From NCBI GenBank assembly GCA_964571295.1, contig CAZNAO010000001.1:6289-70288 (forward strand): a stretch of 64,000 bases of DNA. The letters are read 5' to 3'. The stretch is from UBA922 sp964571295 (GTDB lineage Bacteria; Patescibacteriota; Patescibacteriia; Magasanikbacterales; UBA922). The position numbers were made by a program, and so were the translations under genes. Positions within the stretch are counted from its first letter, which is position 1, and each line of letters starts with the position of its first letter. The notes beneath the pieces were generated by a model. The model was not told the DNA's origin and did no database searches. It saw only the letters and a list, made by a program, of their open reading frames with translations. This document shows, one piece after another, positions 25,123 through 33,563 of this stretch.

Positions 25123-27819
25123 ATGCCCAAAACCACCAAAACAGCCGTTATTATCGATGGGAACGCTATAATACATCGTGCCTATCACGCCCTTCCTCCA
25201 CTTACGGCCCCAGACGGTACTCTCGTAAATGCCGTCTACGGATTTGCTTCCATGCTCTTGAAAGTCATTGCCGACCTTAAGCCAGAATATATCTTGGTTA
25301 CCTTTGATGTCGCAGGTGGTAGTTTCCGTGATGAAATTTACACTGAATACAAGGCTACTCGGGTCAAGGCTGACCAGACGCTCTATGACCAGATCCCGCT
25401 GGTACATCAGCTAGTTGAAGCATTTAATATTCCGATATTTACCAAAACCGGTTTTGAGGCAGATGACCTGATAGGAACACTTGCAAAAAAAATTACAAAG
25501 ACACATACAGACATTACCTGCATTGTCGTGACAGGAGACAAAGATTTACTCCAGCTCGTTGACGATAACAAAGTTGAAGTATATTTGCTGAAAAAAGGTA
25601 TGTCTGATTTTGAATTATTCAATGAGACACATGTAACAGAAGTTTTTGCGTTTTCTCCCAAACAACTGATCGATTACAAAGCGCTTCGAGGGGATACTTC
25701 TGATAATATTCCCGGAGTCAAAGGAATTGGAGAAAAAACCGCAACTGACTTGATTGTGAAATTCTCTTCACTTGAAGGAGTGTATGAAGCACTCAAAAAA
25801 GAAAACCCAGGAATTACCGCAAGTGTGGCAAAAAAATTAACTGAAGGACACGACAATGCAATCATGAGTAAAAAACTCGCAACGATTGACACACAGGTTC
25901 CTGATATTTCTTATTCACTCGACCAAATTCACACAGAAACCTTCAGTCGAGAAAAAGTAATTGAAATTTTTAAAAAGTTTGGTTTTTATTCTCTCGTAAA
26001 ACGAGTTGCCGGAGCGGCAGAAGTTGCGGAAGAAAAAACAGATGGGAAAAAATCACAGAAAAGCAAAAAAGAAAAGAAAATTAAAATTCCTGAGGTTATT
26101 ACCCTTGATACCAAAAATATTGCGGAATTTAATGAGCTTATTACAAAGCACAAAGTTATCGCATGTCGCCCGTGTTTTCAAAAAGAGAACGGAAATATTT
26201 TGACCTCGCTTTGTGACGGAATTATATGTGTAGTCCACAAAACCGCGTGGATGATTCCGACTTCATTACTTCTAAAAACCGTAATTAATTCAAAGGATGT
26301 TATTGTTGTGGGGCATGATGTAAAACAGTTTGTAAAGTTTTACACACATAGTGGCGTTGAATTTAAGGCACGTTTATTCGATGTCATGATTGCATCATAT
26401 CTCCTCAATTCCAGCACTCGTGCACATGACATGGAATCCATTGCGATTCGGGAGCTGGGTGTTGAGCTACCCAATAATGATCAATCATCTCTCTTTGGAA
26501 TTGATCCGAAACTCATTGCTAATGAGCTCATGGTCATGCTGCAAGTGCATGGAAAATATGAAGAACAGTTGACTACCAATGGTGAAAAAGGATTGTTTGA
26601 TGACGTGGAAATGGCGCTTATTCCTGTACTCGCACACATGGAATTAACAGGGGTTGAAATCGACATACCGTTACTCAATAGACTCTCAGAAAAAATTGCA
26701 AAAACGATCAAAGAACTTGAACAAAAAATCTGGGAAGAGGCGGGAAAAGAATTCAATGTATCGTCTTCAAGCCAGCTTCGAGATATTTTGTTTGACACAC
26801 TGCAATTACCAACTGAAATGATCAAGAAAGGGAAAACGGGATATTCAACCGCAGCGAGCGAGCTTGAAAAACTACGAGAAACTCATGCAATTATTCCCTA
26901 TATTGAAGAATATCGAGAAGTGGAAAAACTCCGAAATACCTATATCGATGTATTACCCACACTTATTAATCCAAAGACTGGTAGAATTCATACTACATTT
27001 AATCAAGCAATTGCCGCAACCGGTCGGCTCTCAAGTATTGATCCTAATTTACAAAATATTCCTATTCGCACCGAGCTTGGTAAAGATGTGCGAAAAGCTT
27101 TTATTGCTAAAAAAGGAAACAAGCTTATCTCAGCTGATTATTCTCAAATTGAACTTCGTATTGTCGCGTCTCTTGCTGAAGACAAACGTATGATTGAAAT
27201 TTTCAACAATGGTGAGGACATTCATACGGCAACTGCCGCAGCAATCCACAATATTCCACTTGAAAAAGTTACCAAAGACATTCGTAGATCAGCAAAAGAA
27301 GTTAACTTTGGTGTGTTATATGGTATGGGAGCATTCGGACTATCTTCTCGAACCGGTATTAGTCAGTGGGAAGCAAAAGAGTTTATCAAAAAATATTTTG
27401 AAGCGTTCTCAGGAGTAAAAAACTATCTTGACAGAACACTTGAGAGAGCGAAAGAAACGGGATATGTAGAAACACTGTTCGGACGTAAGCGCTATATACC
27501 CGAACTCAACTCTCCCAATCGTCAGATTGTTGCGGCTGGAGAACGTATGGCAATTAACATGCCGATCCAGGGAACAGCAGCTGATCTCATGAAGATGGCC
27601 ATGATTGCAGTGTATCACGCCCTGAAACAAGAAAAACTTCTTGGTACTCATGTGTGGATGACCCTGCAAATTCACGATGAACTGGTTCTTGAGGTAGAAG
27701 AAAAATACGCAAAACAAGTTGCACACATTGTCAAAGAACAAATGGAAGTCATTGCCACACTCAAAGTACCTATTGAAGTTGGAGTAGAAATTGGAGACCG
27801 ATGGGGAGACATGAAGTGA
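25123..27819 (+). CDS. polA: DNA polymerase I
   Basis: 898 aa from ATG 25123 (MPKTTKTAVIIDGNA); the earlier in-frame ATG 25087 lies upstream of a TGCTATACT -10. Domains: 5'-3' exonuclease (1-300; VTGDKDLLQLV, GVKGIGEKTA), a 3'-5' exonuclease-like domain lacking recognisable DxE catalytic residues, and the polymerase with motif A DYSQIELRIVA, motif B RRSAKEVNFGVLYGMGAFGLS split across the O-helix, and motif C QIHDELVLEV. A Lys-rich linker (GKKSQKSKKEKKIKI) joins the first two. Gap filling in replication and repair; proofreading is probably absent. Confidence 0.96.
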   Translation: MPKTTKTAVIIDGNAIIHRAYHALPPLTAPDGTLVNAVYGFASMLLKVIADLKPEYILVTFDVAGGSFRDEIYTEYKATRVKADQTLYDQIPLVHQLVEAFNIPIFTKTGFEADDLIGTLAKKITKTHTDITCIVVTGDKDLLQLVDDNKVEVYLLKKGMSDFELFNETHVTEVFAFSPKQLIDYKALRGDTSDNIPGVKGIGEKTATDLIVKFSSLEGVYEALKKENPGITASVAKKLTEGHDNAIMSKKLATIDTQVPDISYSLDQIHTETFSREKVIEIFKKFGFYSLVKRVAGAAEVAEEKTDGKKSQKSKKEKKIKIPEVITLDTKNIAEFNELITKHKVIACRPCFQKENGNILTSLCDGIICVVHKTAWMIPTSLLLKTVINSKDVIVVGHDVKQFVKFYTHSGVEFKARLFDVMIASYLLNSSTRAHDMESIAIRELGVELPNNDQSSLFGIDPKLIANELMVMLQVHGKYEEQLTTNGEKGLFDDVEMALIPVLAHMELTGVEIDIPLLNRLSEKIAKTIKELEQKIWEEAGKEFNVSSSSQLRDILFDTLQLPTEMIKKGKTGYSTAASELEKLRETHAIIPYIEEYREVEKLRNTYIDVLPTLINPKTGRIHTTFNQAIAATGRLSSIDPNLQNIPIRTELGKDVRKAFIAKKGNKLISADYSQIELRIVASLAEDKRMIEIFNNGEDIHTATAAAIHNIPLEKVTKDIRRSAKEVNFGVLYGMGAFGLSSRTGISQWEAKEFIKKYFEAFSGVKNYLDRTLERAKETGYVETLFGRKRYIPELNSPNRQIVAAGERMAINMPIQGTAADLMKMAMIAVYHALKQEKLLGTHVWMTLQIHDELVLEVEEKYAKQVAHIVKEQMEVIATLKVPIEVGVEIGDRWGDMK

Positions 27820-27851
27820 TCGCTCGTCAGTCTGGTGCAAATTTTGACCTC

Positions 27852-27884
27852 AAAAAAATACGCGAGTTCGTTCGCGTATTTTTT
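27852..27884 (+). terminator. polA terminator
   Basis: AATACGCGA-GTTCG-TTCGCGTATT with an A-run before and TTTTTTGTATTTTT after; usable from both strands. Confidence 0.85.
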
Positions 27885-27954
27885 GTATTTTTGATGAAGA
27901 CCGGGAATACCTGCGGAAGCTCGTGCTTCTACAGGCATCCCGGCGGCAGATGAT

Positions 27955-28395
27955 CTATGCCACGGCCATGGCGTACTTCCGTACGATGTTCTGGAAGAAC
28001 GTTTCCCCATACCGGTCGTCGACTTCGATCACCGCGACTGCGAGCCCTGCGAGCTCGCTTTGCTCCTTTTCCCGACCGTACCGGTCGAGTTGTCTGAAGT
28101 TGGTCACCACCTTGACCCCTCCACGTCCGCTTCGTCTGCCGACGATCCAGTCGAGAAGGAAACGCGAATCTGCTCTGGTGCACCATTCTCCCACTTCGGA
28201 AACGAGGACGTAGACCACGTCTGCGGCGACCAGATCATTCGGTTCGATACTCCGGTACAGTGGGGCAAGCACTTCGTCGCCCCACGGATCCCGAGTCTTA
28301 CCTCCGAGTGAGTTGACCACCAGTTTGTGGTTGTGTCTGTTGTAGACCTTGCGCCCGACCGGAACTTCCGGCACAGGACCGAACGTAATGATCAT
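27955..28395 (-). CDS. Orphan protein (cassette B, second gene)
   Basis: 146 aa from ATG 28395 (MIITFGPVPEVPVG); a TTG three codons earlier is possible. Shows VLVSEVGEWCTRADSRFLLDWIVG and VKVVTNFRQLDRYGREKEQSELAG, alpha/beta-looking but unrecognised. G/C-rich with C-ending codons unlike polA or ndh. The start overlaps the stop of the 33-codon ORF upstream (ATGA), indicating translational coupling. An imperfect CCGGGA...TCCCGG hairpin lies downstream. Confidence 0.65.
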   Translation of the reverse strand: MIITFGPVPEVPVGRKVYNRHNHKLVVNSLGGKTRDPWGDEVLAPLYRSIEPNDLVAADVVYVLVSEVGEWCTRADSRFLLDWIVGRRSGRGGVKVVTNFRQLDRYGREKEQSELAGLAVAVIEVDDRYGETFFQNIVRKYAMAVA

Positions 28396-28493
28396 CTCAA
28401 ACAAAGTTTTATCCCTTTGCCGACATCGATGCTGCGGAAGCTACCTGCGTGTCCGGGATGTGTTCCCCCGAACCAACCCGTATCCACAAACAT
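28392..28493 (-). CDS. Possible 33-aa leader-type ORF of cassette B
   Basis: ATG 28493, peptide starts MFVDTGWFGGTHPGHAGSF and ends KLCLR, its TGA overlapping the next ATG. AAGGAGGAG lies 20 or more nt upstream of the ATG, too far for normal use, so the start is uncertain. It may be a true small protein coupled to the 146-aa gene, or the front part of one ancestral gene now split by a frameshift. Confidence 0.45.
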   Translation of the reverse strand: MFVDTGWFGGTHPGHAGSFRSIDVGKGIKLCLR

Positions 28494-28539
28494 GATACCA
28501 GCCTATGCCCGCTCCTCCTTTATCGCGGACTGTATTGTG

Positions 28540-28568
28540 ACTATAACATATTTTAGTTGGAAGTCATA
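28540..28568 (-). promoter_or_regulatory. Cassette B promoter
   Basis: TATGAC, 17 nt, TATAGT on the minus strand, within the same repeat block as the galU promoter. Confidence 0.55.
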
Positions 28569-28604
28569 AAGTCCATAACATCGAAAGAAAATCCAAATTA
28601 CAAT

Positions 28605-28630
28605 AAAGTCCTCGGTTTCCCAAGGACTTT
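28605..28630 (-). terminator. ndh terminator
   Basis: AAAGTCCT/AGGACTTT stem behind the ndh stop, followed by ATTGTAATTTGGATTTT on minus. Confidence 0.6.
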
Positions 28631-28652
28631 GTGACTGTTACTCGTACAGATG

Positions 28653-29906
28653 CTACAGATGTTTGATATTCGATTTTTGATTCTTTTCTATCAAAATAAA
28701 ATGCCCAAATCCGAAGCTGTGCACCGTCCAATCAATCATGATTCGAAGCTTACGCAATACCCCTGGCATATACATGAGATATACCGTGCGGCGTAACCAC
28801 CACGCAAACCAACCATAGAAGGTAAAGGAATTGAATATTGCAACTCCATACCAATCCCCAACCGGCATGAGTTGCCCTTTTGATTTGAACACGAATTTCT
28901 CATAACTTCTTCCGGCAAGTGTCGCCGCAAGATGACGCCCGACATAGTGTCCGGCTTTGTGCGCCGCCTCTGCCAACTGTACGTACGGTTTTCCGGTAAC
29001 CCCGTCCAATGCACACGCAATGTCACCGATCGCATAACATGACTCCTGGCCAGTCACCCGCAAATATTCATCCACTTTGATCCTACCTCGATCACAGCGC
29101 TCTTTGCCGACTAACTCTTCCCCCAGATTTGCAAATCCCGCGGACCACACCGTGATATCGCTTTCTAGTCTCTCGCCATTTTTCAGAACCACCGCATCTT
29201 TTGTGACTTCGATAACCGAAGTATTAAATCTGAATTCCACACCAAGTTTTTCTAGACGTTCATGGACATGCTTCTGTACCCCAGGCTTGAGAGAACCTAA
29301 AATAGTTGAGTTCGGTTCGATCACCCGAACAATCAGTTTCTTATGCGGATAGAGTTTTTTCAAATCACCGTTTTTGAGCATGCCATATTGCCCTGCGATT
29401 TCGACCCCCACGAATCCACCTCCTACGATCGTGATTATGCATTCTTCTTTCTCGTCATGCTCCATCTCTTCGACTAGTGCATATTTGAGATCGAGCGCGT
29501 CTTCAAGTGTGCGTACCTGATGCGTGTATTCCCGAGCACCTGGCACTCCATAAAAATTCACCTCACTCCCAAGTGCGATAATACAATACTTGAATTCAAT
29601 AATTCCGCGCGATGTACGTACTTGCTTTTTCTCATGATCAACACGTTCAACCGAAGCATTGATGAAGGTGTGGGGTGTATTGTACACCAGTTCACGAAGT
29701 GGAATTGAGGCGTGCGTTGGTTCTACTGAACCCGTTGCAACTTCATGTAACAGTGGAATAAACGTGAAATAATTATTTTGATCCACAATCGTAATATGCG
29801 CGTCCACTGCCACCTGTTTGAGTTGTTTCTTCAGTGTTCGGTATGCTTCATACCCACCGATTCCGGCACCCAGGATCACAATATCTGTTTTGAACGATTC
29901 ATGCAT
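28653..29906 (-). CDS. ndh: Type II NADH dehydrogenase (NDH-2)
   Basis: 417 aa from ATG 29906 (MHESFKTDIVILG), close behind TATAAT. FAD-binding GAGIGGYEAYRTL at the N-terminus, NAD(P)H-binding GGGFVGVEIAGQYG near residue 165, the second FAD motif YAIGDIACALDG, and QLAEAAHKAGHYVGRHLAA. A C-terminal amphipathic stretch should hold it on the membrane. Oxidises NADH without proton pumping, passing electrons to a quinone or another acceptor; in a lineage with reduced respiration the acceptor is open. Neighbour of a DoxX gene. Confidence 0.9.
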   Translation of the reverse strand: MHESFKTDIVILGAGIGGYEAYRTLKKQLKQVAVDAHITIVDQNNYFTFIPLLHEVATGSVEPTHASIPLRELVYNTPHTFINASVERVDHEKKQVRTSRGIIEFKYCIIALGSEVNFYGVPGAREYTHQVRTLEDALDLKYALVEEMEHDEKEECIITIVGGGFVGVEIAGQYGMLKNGDLKKLYPHKKLIVRVIEPNSTILGSLKPGVQKHVHERLEKLGVEFRFNTSVIEVTKDAVVLKNGERLESDITVWSAGFANLGEELVGKERCDRGRIKVDEYLRVTGQESCYAIGDIACALDGVTGKPYVQLAEAAHKAGHYVGRHLAATLAGRSYEKFVFKSKGQLMPVGDWYGVAIFNSFTFYGWFAWWLRRTVYLMYMPGVLRKLRIMIDWTVHSFGFGHFILIEKNQKSNIKHL

Positions 29907-29993
29907 AGATGAGTTCCTAAAAATAACGTTTTCAATTATAGCAACGTGCACGGCCTGTGACCAGAGGGGTGCACATGTATACTACACCAAACC

Positions 29994-30020
29994 AAAGTCC
30001 GCTCTTTCAAGCGGACTTTT
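29994..30020 (-). terminator. DoxX-side upstream terminator (bidirectional)
   Basis: AAAGTCCGCT-CTTTCA-AGCGGACTTTT, directly beyond the end of the DoxX gene. Confidence 0.75.
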
Positions 30021-30028
30021 AGGTATGG

Positions 30029-30499
30029 TTATGTTTTTTTCTCTTCTTCATGATCACAATCACATTCACATGTGTTACTTTCACTACACCCCCATCCGCA
30101 CACATTTGCTTTCTTTCCCACGACCGAACATTTTCCTGGACCAGTCGTATGAAGGGCAAGTAGGGCACCGAGAAGCACGATAGGAAGCTCGGTTGCGCCG
30201 CCATACGGCATCTTGGTATGCACTGCGAGAAGTGCTACCACCATATCGATTGCGAGAAGTGCCGTTACGATCCGATTGAAGAGTCCTGCGATAATCGCGA
30301 TACCGCCGACAAATTCAAGAAGTGCCACGAGCCAAGCCCAAAAAGCCGGTATCGGCAGACCGATTCCTTGCATCATCCCCACGGTCATGTCCATACTCGT
30401 CAATTTCATCCAGCCATGATAGACAAAGACCACTCCAACCGCCACACGAAGTGCCAATAATCCCCAATTAGCACACTTATTTGAAGCATTCCAATTCAT
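30029..30499 (-). CDS. DoxX family membrane protein with Cys-rich metal-binding-like tail
   Basis: 156 aa. DoxX core with four TM segments: LRVAVGVVFVYHGWMKL, FWAWLVALLEFVGGIAII, RIVTALLAIDMVVALLAV, LPIVLLGALLAL. The last 30 residues hold six Cys with acidic and His residues (CGWGCSESNTCECDCDHEEEKK), an unusual addition. DoxX proteins are linked to redox and thiol stress; the tail could bind a metal (inference). Confidence 0.85.
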   Translation of the reverse strand: MNWNASNKCANWGLLALRVAVGVVFVYHGWMKLTSMDMTVGMMQGIGLPIPAFWAWLVALLEFVGGIAIIAGLFNRIVTALLAIDMVVALLAVHTKMPYGGATELPIVLLGALLALHTTGPGKCSVVGKKANVCGWGCSESNTCECDCDHEEEKKT

Positions 30500-30583
30500 A
30501 CTATCAGATACATATTAAAAATAATTCCTATGCATCATCAGTGTATATGATTACCTGTTTTATTTCAAGTTTGCGGCATAGTA

Positions 30584-30997
30584 CTATTTACGCACAAGAA
30601 GTTGATCGAGTTTTTTCTGAATTTCTTCAATTTCACCCTGAATTTCTTCAATTTCATGCTCAGCTTTTCGATTGATTGCTAGATCGTATTTTGCCTGTAT
30701 ACGATCTCGATTATTCTGACGATTCTGGCTCATCATAATAATCGGCGCCTGCATTGCAGCAAGACAGGATAATGCCAGATTGAGTAAAATAAACGGATAC
30801 TCATCCCACCTGAGCCACAGTGCAAATACATTCAGAAGAATCCACAACAATAAAAAAAAGCTGAAGCTGATGATAAATTTCCAACTCCCCAAAAATTCAG
30901 TCATCACATCTGCGGCACGCTCGCCTATCGTCCTTCTCTTCCTTTTGATAAGTTCATAATGGCGCTCAATATCTTTTTGCTCTTCAGGGGTATGCAT
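30584..30997 (-). CDS. DUF1003 membrane protein
   Basis: 137 aa from ATG 30997 (MHTPEEQKDIERHYEL). Family core: ADVMTEFLGSWKFIISF, two TMs, WDEYPFILLNLALSCLAAMQAPIIMMSQNRQ, and a C-terminal coiled coil (EHEIEEIQGEIEEIQKKLDQ). Function unknown. Confidence 0.9.
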   Translation of the reverse strand: MHTPEEQKDIERHYELIKRKRRTIGERAADVMTEFLGSWKFIISFSFFLLLWILLNVFALWLRWDEYPFILLNLALSCLAAMQAPIIMMSQNRQNNRDRIQAKYDLAINRKAEHEIEEIQGEIEEIQKKLDQLLVRK

Positions 30998-31107
30998 ATA
31001 CCAAAAAATAAAAATATGCACGTAGTATATCATTTCAATTGAAAAATTGAATAACCGATAAAAACGCGGTACAATGCTACCCGCACGATTTGTACCAATA
31101 TCATACT

Positions 31108-32082
31108 ATGCTTATCTTTCTTTACGGAAAAGACACCTTTCGCAGTCGCGAGTCACTGCATAAAATGATTACCAAATTTAAAGCCGACCGTGATCCTGCG
31201 GGCTATAACGTAGTCCGACTTGACGCACTTACTGACAAACCCGGGGCTATTTTGACGGAATTGCACGGCACACCATTTCTTGCCGAGAAACGCATGGTGA
31301 TTATCGAGCATGCGGTAGAATCAAAACACTCGGAATTGCACGAAAAAATAACCGCGATGCTTGATAATGATAGCGCAATTCCCTCAACCACAATCTGTGT
31401 ACTATTCGAACGCATTGATACACACAAGGCAAAAACTCAAAAAGAACTATTGAAAAAACTGAGCAAAACCAAATATGCGCAGCGCTTTGACATTCTCGAA
31501 GGCGCTGAGTTGAAAAATTGGATCACGGAATATGCAGACCAGCACTCACTCAATCTTGATCGCACGAGTCTTGAGTATATTATGCTCCACTCGAGAGGTG
31601 ATACCTGGTTCCTACACTCACTCATCGAACAGCTTGCGCAGTATTCTGCTGGAACACCCTGTACTCTTGCAACTGTAAGGCTCTTTCTTGATGAAACCGC
31701 TGACGATAACATCTTTAATCTTATCGATGCGATTGTAGCCAAAAAACCAGAGCGAGCATACGCCATGATCCGCGAACAATACGAAAAAGGTGAGGACGCG
31801 CACTATATCTTTGCCATGCTCATCCGGCAATTCCGTATCATGCTTGAACTGAAGGATATACTTGCGAGACAACCAGCAACACCTCCCGACAACCTCGCAC
31901 AATCGCTCGGACTCCATCCGTTTGTGGTCAAAAAAACGATACCATTACTCCGCTCACACTCTCTTACATCCCTGAAGGATTTTTATGAGCAATTACTCAC
32001 TATCGACTATGAAACAAAGACCGGCAAGGGATCCATGCCGGTCGCAATTGATGTGTTGGTTGGAAGAATTTGTATTACCTAG
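31108..32082 (+). CDS. holA: DNA polymerase III subunit delta
   Basis: 324 aa from ATG 31108 (MLIFLYGKDTFRSRESL); a TTG six codons earlier is less likely. Shows the HolA N-domain (YGKDTF, GTPFLAEKRMVII, CVLFERIDTHKAKTQKEL) and the C-terminal collar domain (FNLIDAIVAKKPERAYAMI, LIRQFRIMLELKD). Clamp-loader wrench subunit that opens the beta ring encoded by dnaN at 42743. Converges with the GGDEF gene, 2 nt apart. Confidence 0.93.
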   Translation: MLIFLYGKDTFRSRESLHKMITKFKADRDPAGYNVVRLDALTDKPGAILTELHGTPFLAEKRMVIIEHAVESKHSELHEKITAMLDNDSAIPSTTICVLFERIDTHKAKTQKELLKKLSKTKYAQRFDILEGAELKNWITEYADQHSLNLDRTSLEYIMLHSRGDTWFLHSLIEQLAQYSAGTPCTLATVRLFLDETADDNIFNLIDAIVAKKPERAYAMIREQYEKGEDAHYIFAMLIRQFRIMLELKDILARQPATPPDNLAQSLGLHPFVVKKTIPLLRSHSLTSLKDFYEQLLTIDYETKTGKGSMPVAIDVLVGRICIT

Positions 32083-32084
32083 CC

Positions 32085-33155
32085 CTATTCGATACCACGA
32101 TCTTTCAAGATCTGTTGCATTTCACCTCTCTGTATCATTCTCGTTATCTCCGCCATTTGTGGGATTGATAGTTCTGCTTCAAATTCCCGCTTCAGTCCTC
32201 TGACCTTATTGGAAATTTGCCACTCTTCTTCCGGATATTCTGCTTTTACTTCTTCTATCTTCTCGTATGCAACAACACGCTTCGATGAATCAACTTTTGT
32301 ACCTCTCATCTGCAGTAAGATATCAAGTGATTTCGATACTTCGGCCGCCTGATCAGCACGGTCTCGTGCGGTCGCAAAATCTACTGCTCCCACATCTTCC
32401 ACTCTCACTTCTACAAATCCGGTACTGACCTCCTGCCTGCCCGCAATCGGGCGATCAGGATCATCCTGAGCACGTGTCAGAATTCGTTCCACAATTTCAT
32501 GAGCTTTCCCATTCTCCGCATGAACTTTTAACAAGATTCCAAATTCATCACCACTATAGTGCGCAATCGCATCTTCGGGACGAGGAGCTTTGAGAAGTGA
32601 TATTCCGAATGACCGAAGCACCTTGTCGCCGGTTTCATGACCAAGCATGTCATTTATCTTCTTAAACCCATCAAGATCGAGGGATGCCAATATCAATTTT
32701 TCTTCCTTGCTCATTCTCTCCAACAAGCTTCCAAATGCATCGCCCATGTTTTTTCTCGTCTTTAGTTCAGGAATGAGCCGGTCCTCCTTATCCGGACTAT
32801 TACTATTGGTAATTGCACTTTCAACCAAATTCTTCAGCATTTCCACTTTTGCTGAATAGAGCGACCCTTTTGCATCTGACACGTCATATCCTTGATCTCC
32901 GTGCTTCTCTTTGGCAATAGTACGAAGTCCACGCACAATCGCTCGCTCAAACTGTATTTTGATATTTGCAACCACTTCGGGCTTGAGTTTTGTTGCCGCT
33001 TCGGCAAAAATTCTTTCCACTGTTTCCTGCAATTTTTCCGAACCGACAATTTTTTCATCCACAAAAATTTTAGTTTTCCCCTCAACCACCCGGTTTCCAC
33101 TGCGCGGTTTTTTCTCTGCAGCATCTTCCGGAGGGCGCGGTCCACGTTCTCCCAT
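32085..33155 (-). CDS. GGDEF-domain protein, probable diguanylate cyclase
   Basis: 356 aa, no TM or signal peptide. N-terminal helical region (1-150), GGDEF domain about 150-290: SLDLDGFKKINDMLGHETGD (metal and base contacts) and an active-site loop SGDEF at 201-205, one change from GGDEF. RPED at 192-195, exactly five residues ahead, fits the inhibitory RxxD I-site. A C-terminal helical segment follows. Family knowledge: such enzymes make c-di-GMP from two GTP; SGDEF variants can be active. No EAL or PilZ gene is in the window. It follows the rpsT terminator without a clear promoter of its own. Confidence 0.85.
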   Translation of the reverse strand: MGERGPRPPEDAAEKKPRSGNRVVEGKTKIFVDEKIVGSEKLQETVERIFAEAATKLKPEVVANIKIQFERAIVRGLRTIAKEKHGDQGYDVSDAKGSLYSAKVEMLKNLVESAITNSNSPDKEDRLIPELKTRKNMGDAFGSLLERMSKEEKLILASLDLDGFKKINDMLGHETGDKVLRSFGISLLKAPRPEDAIAHYSGDEFGILLKVHAENGKAHEIVERILTRAQDDPDRPIAGRQEVSTGFVEVRVEDVGAVDFATARDRADQAAEVSKSLDILLQMRGTKVDSSKRVVAYEKIEEVKAEYPEEEWQISNKVRGLKREFEAELSIPQMAEITRMIQRGEMQQILKDRGIE

Positions 33156-33177
33156 ATATTTTAAGATAAAAAATAAA

Positions 33178-33200
33178 CCCCGTACCAGAACGGTACGGGG
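33178..33200 (-). terminator. rpsT terminator
   Basis: CCCCGTACC-GTTCT-GGTACGGGG then TTTATTTTTTATC on the minus strand. Confidence 0.9.
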
Positions 33201-33212
33201 AGTATATTTCTT

Positions 33213-33482
33213 TTACGCTTTCTTTACAAGTTTATGTGCTTTCGCAGTCATGCGTGAGAGGTATCGTGATGCGGTGTTCTGCTTCAAGACTCCCTTCTTT
33301 ACTGCTTTATCAAGTTTTTTCTGTGCAATCTTAATTTTCTCGGTTACGTCAGTTGCCCCTTTTTCGACTGCGGTTCGCGCATTCTTCAAGGCTTCTTTGT
33401 ACGCTTTCTTGAAAACTAGGTTTTCAGCTTCGCGTCGTTTTGACTGGCGAAGTGCTTTCTTCGCATTTCTCAAAATTGGCAT
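33213..33482 (-). CDS. rpsT: 30S ribosomal protein bS20
   Basis: 89 aa, helical, basic: MPILRNAKKALRQSKRR, KNARTAVEKG, KKGVLKQNTASRYLSRMTAKAHKL. Typical S20 sequence and length. Confidence 0.95.
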   Translation of the reverse strand: MPILRNAKKALRQSKRREAENLVFKKAYKEALKNARTAVEKGATDVTEKIKIAQKKLDKAVKKGVLKQNTASRYLSRMTAKAHKLVKKA

Positions 33483-33534
33483 AGTCTACAAGGTAATACT
33501 TCGGATTTTTTAAATAAACTGTGAGAGTGGGGAA

Positions 33535-33563
33535 AGTATAGCTTAACCCAGCCTAATTGTCAA
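33535..33563 (-). promoter_or_regulatory. rpsT promoter
   Basis: TTGACA, 17 nt, TATACT on minus; the -35 lies in the 3' end of rmuC. Confidence 0.87.
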
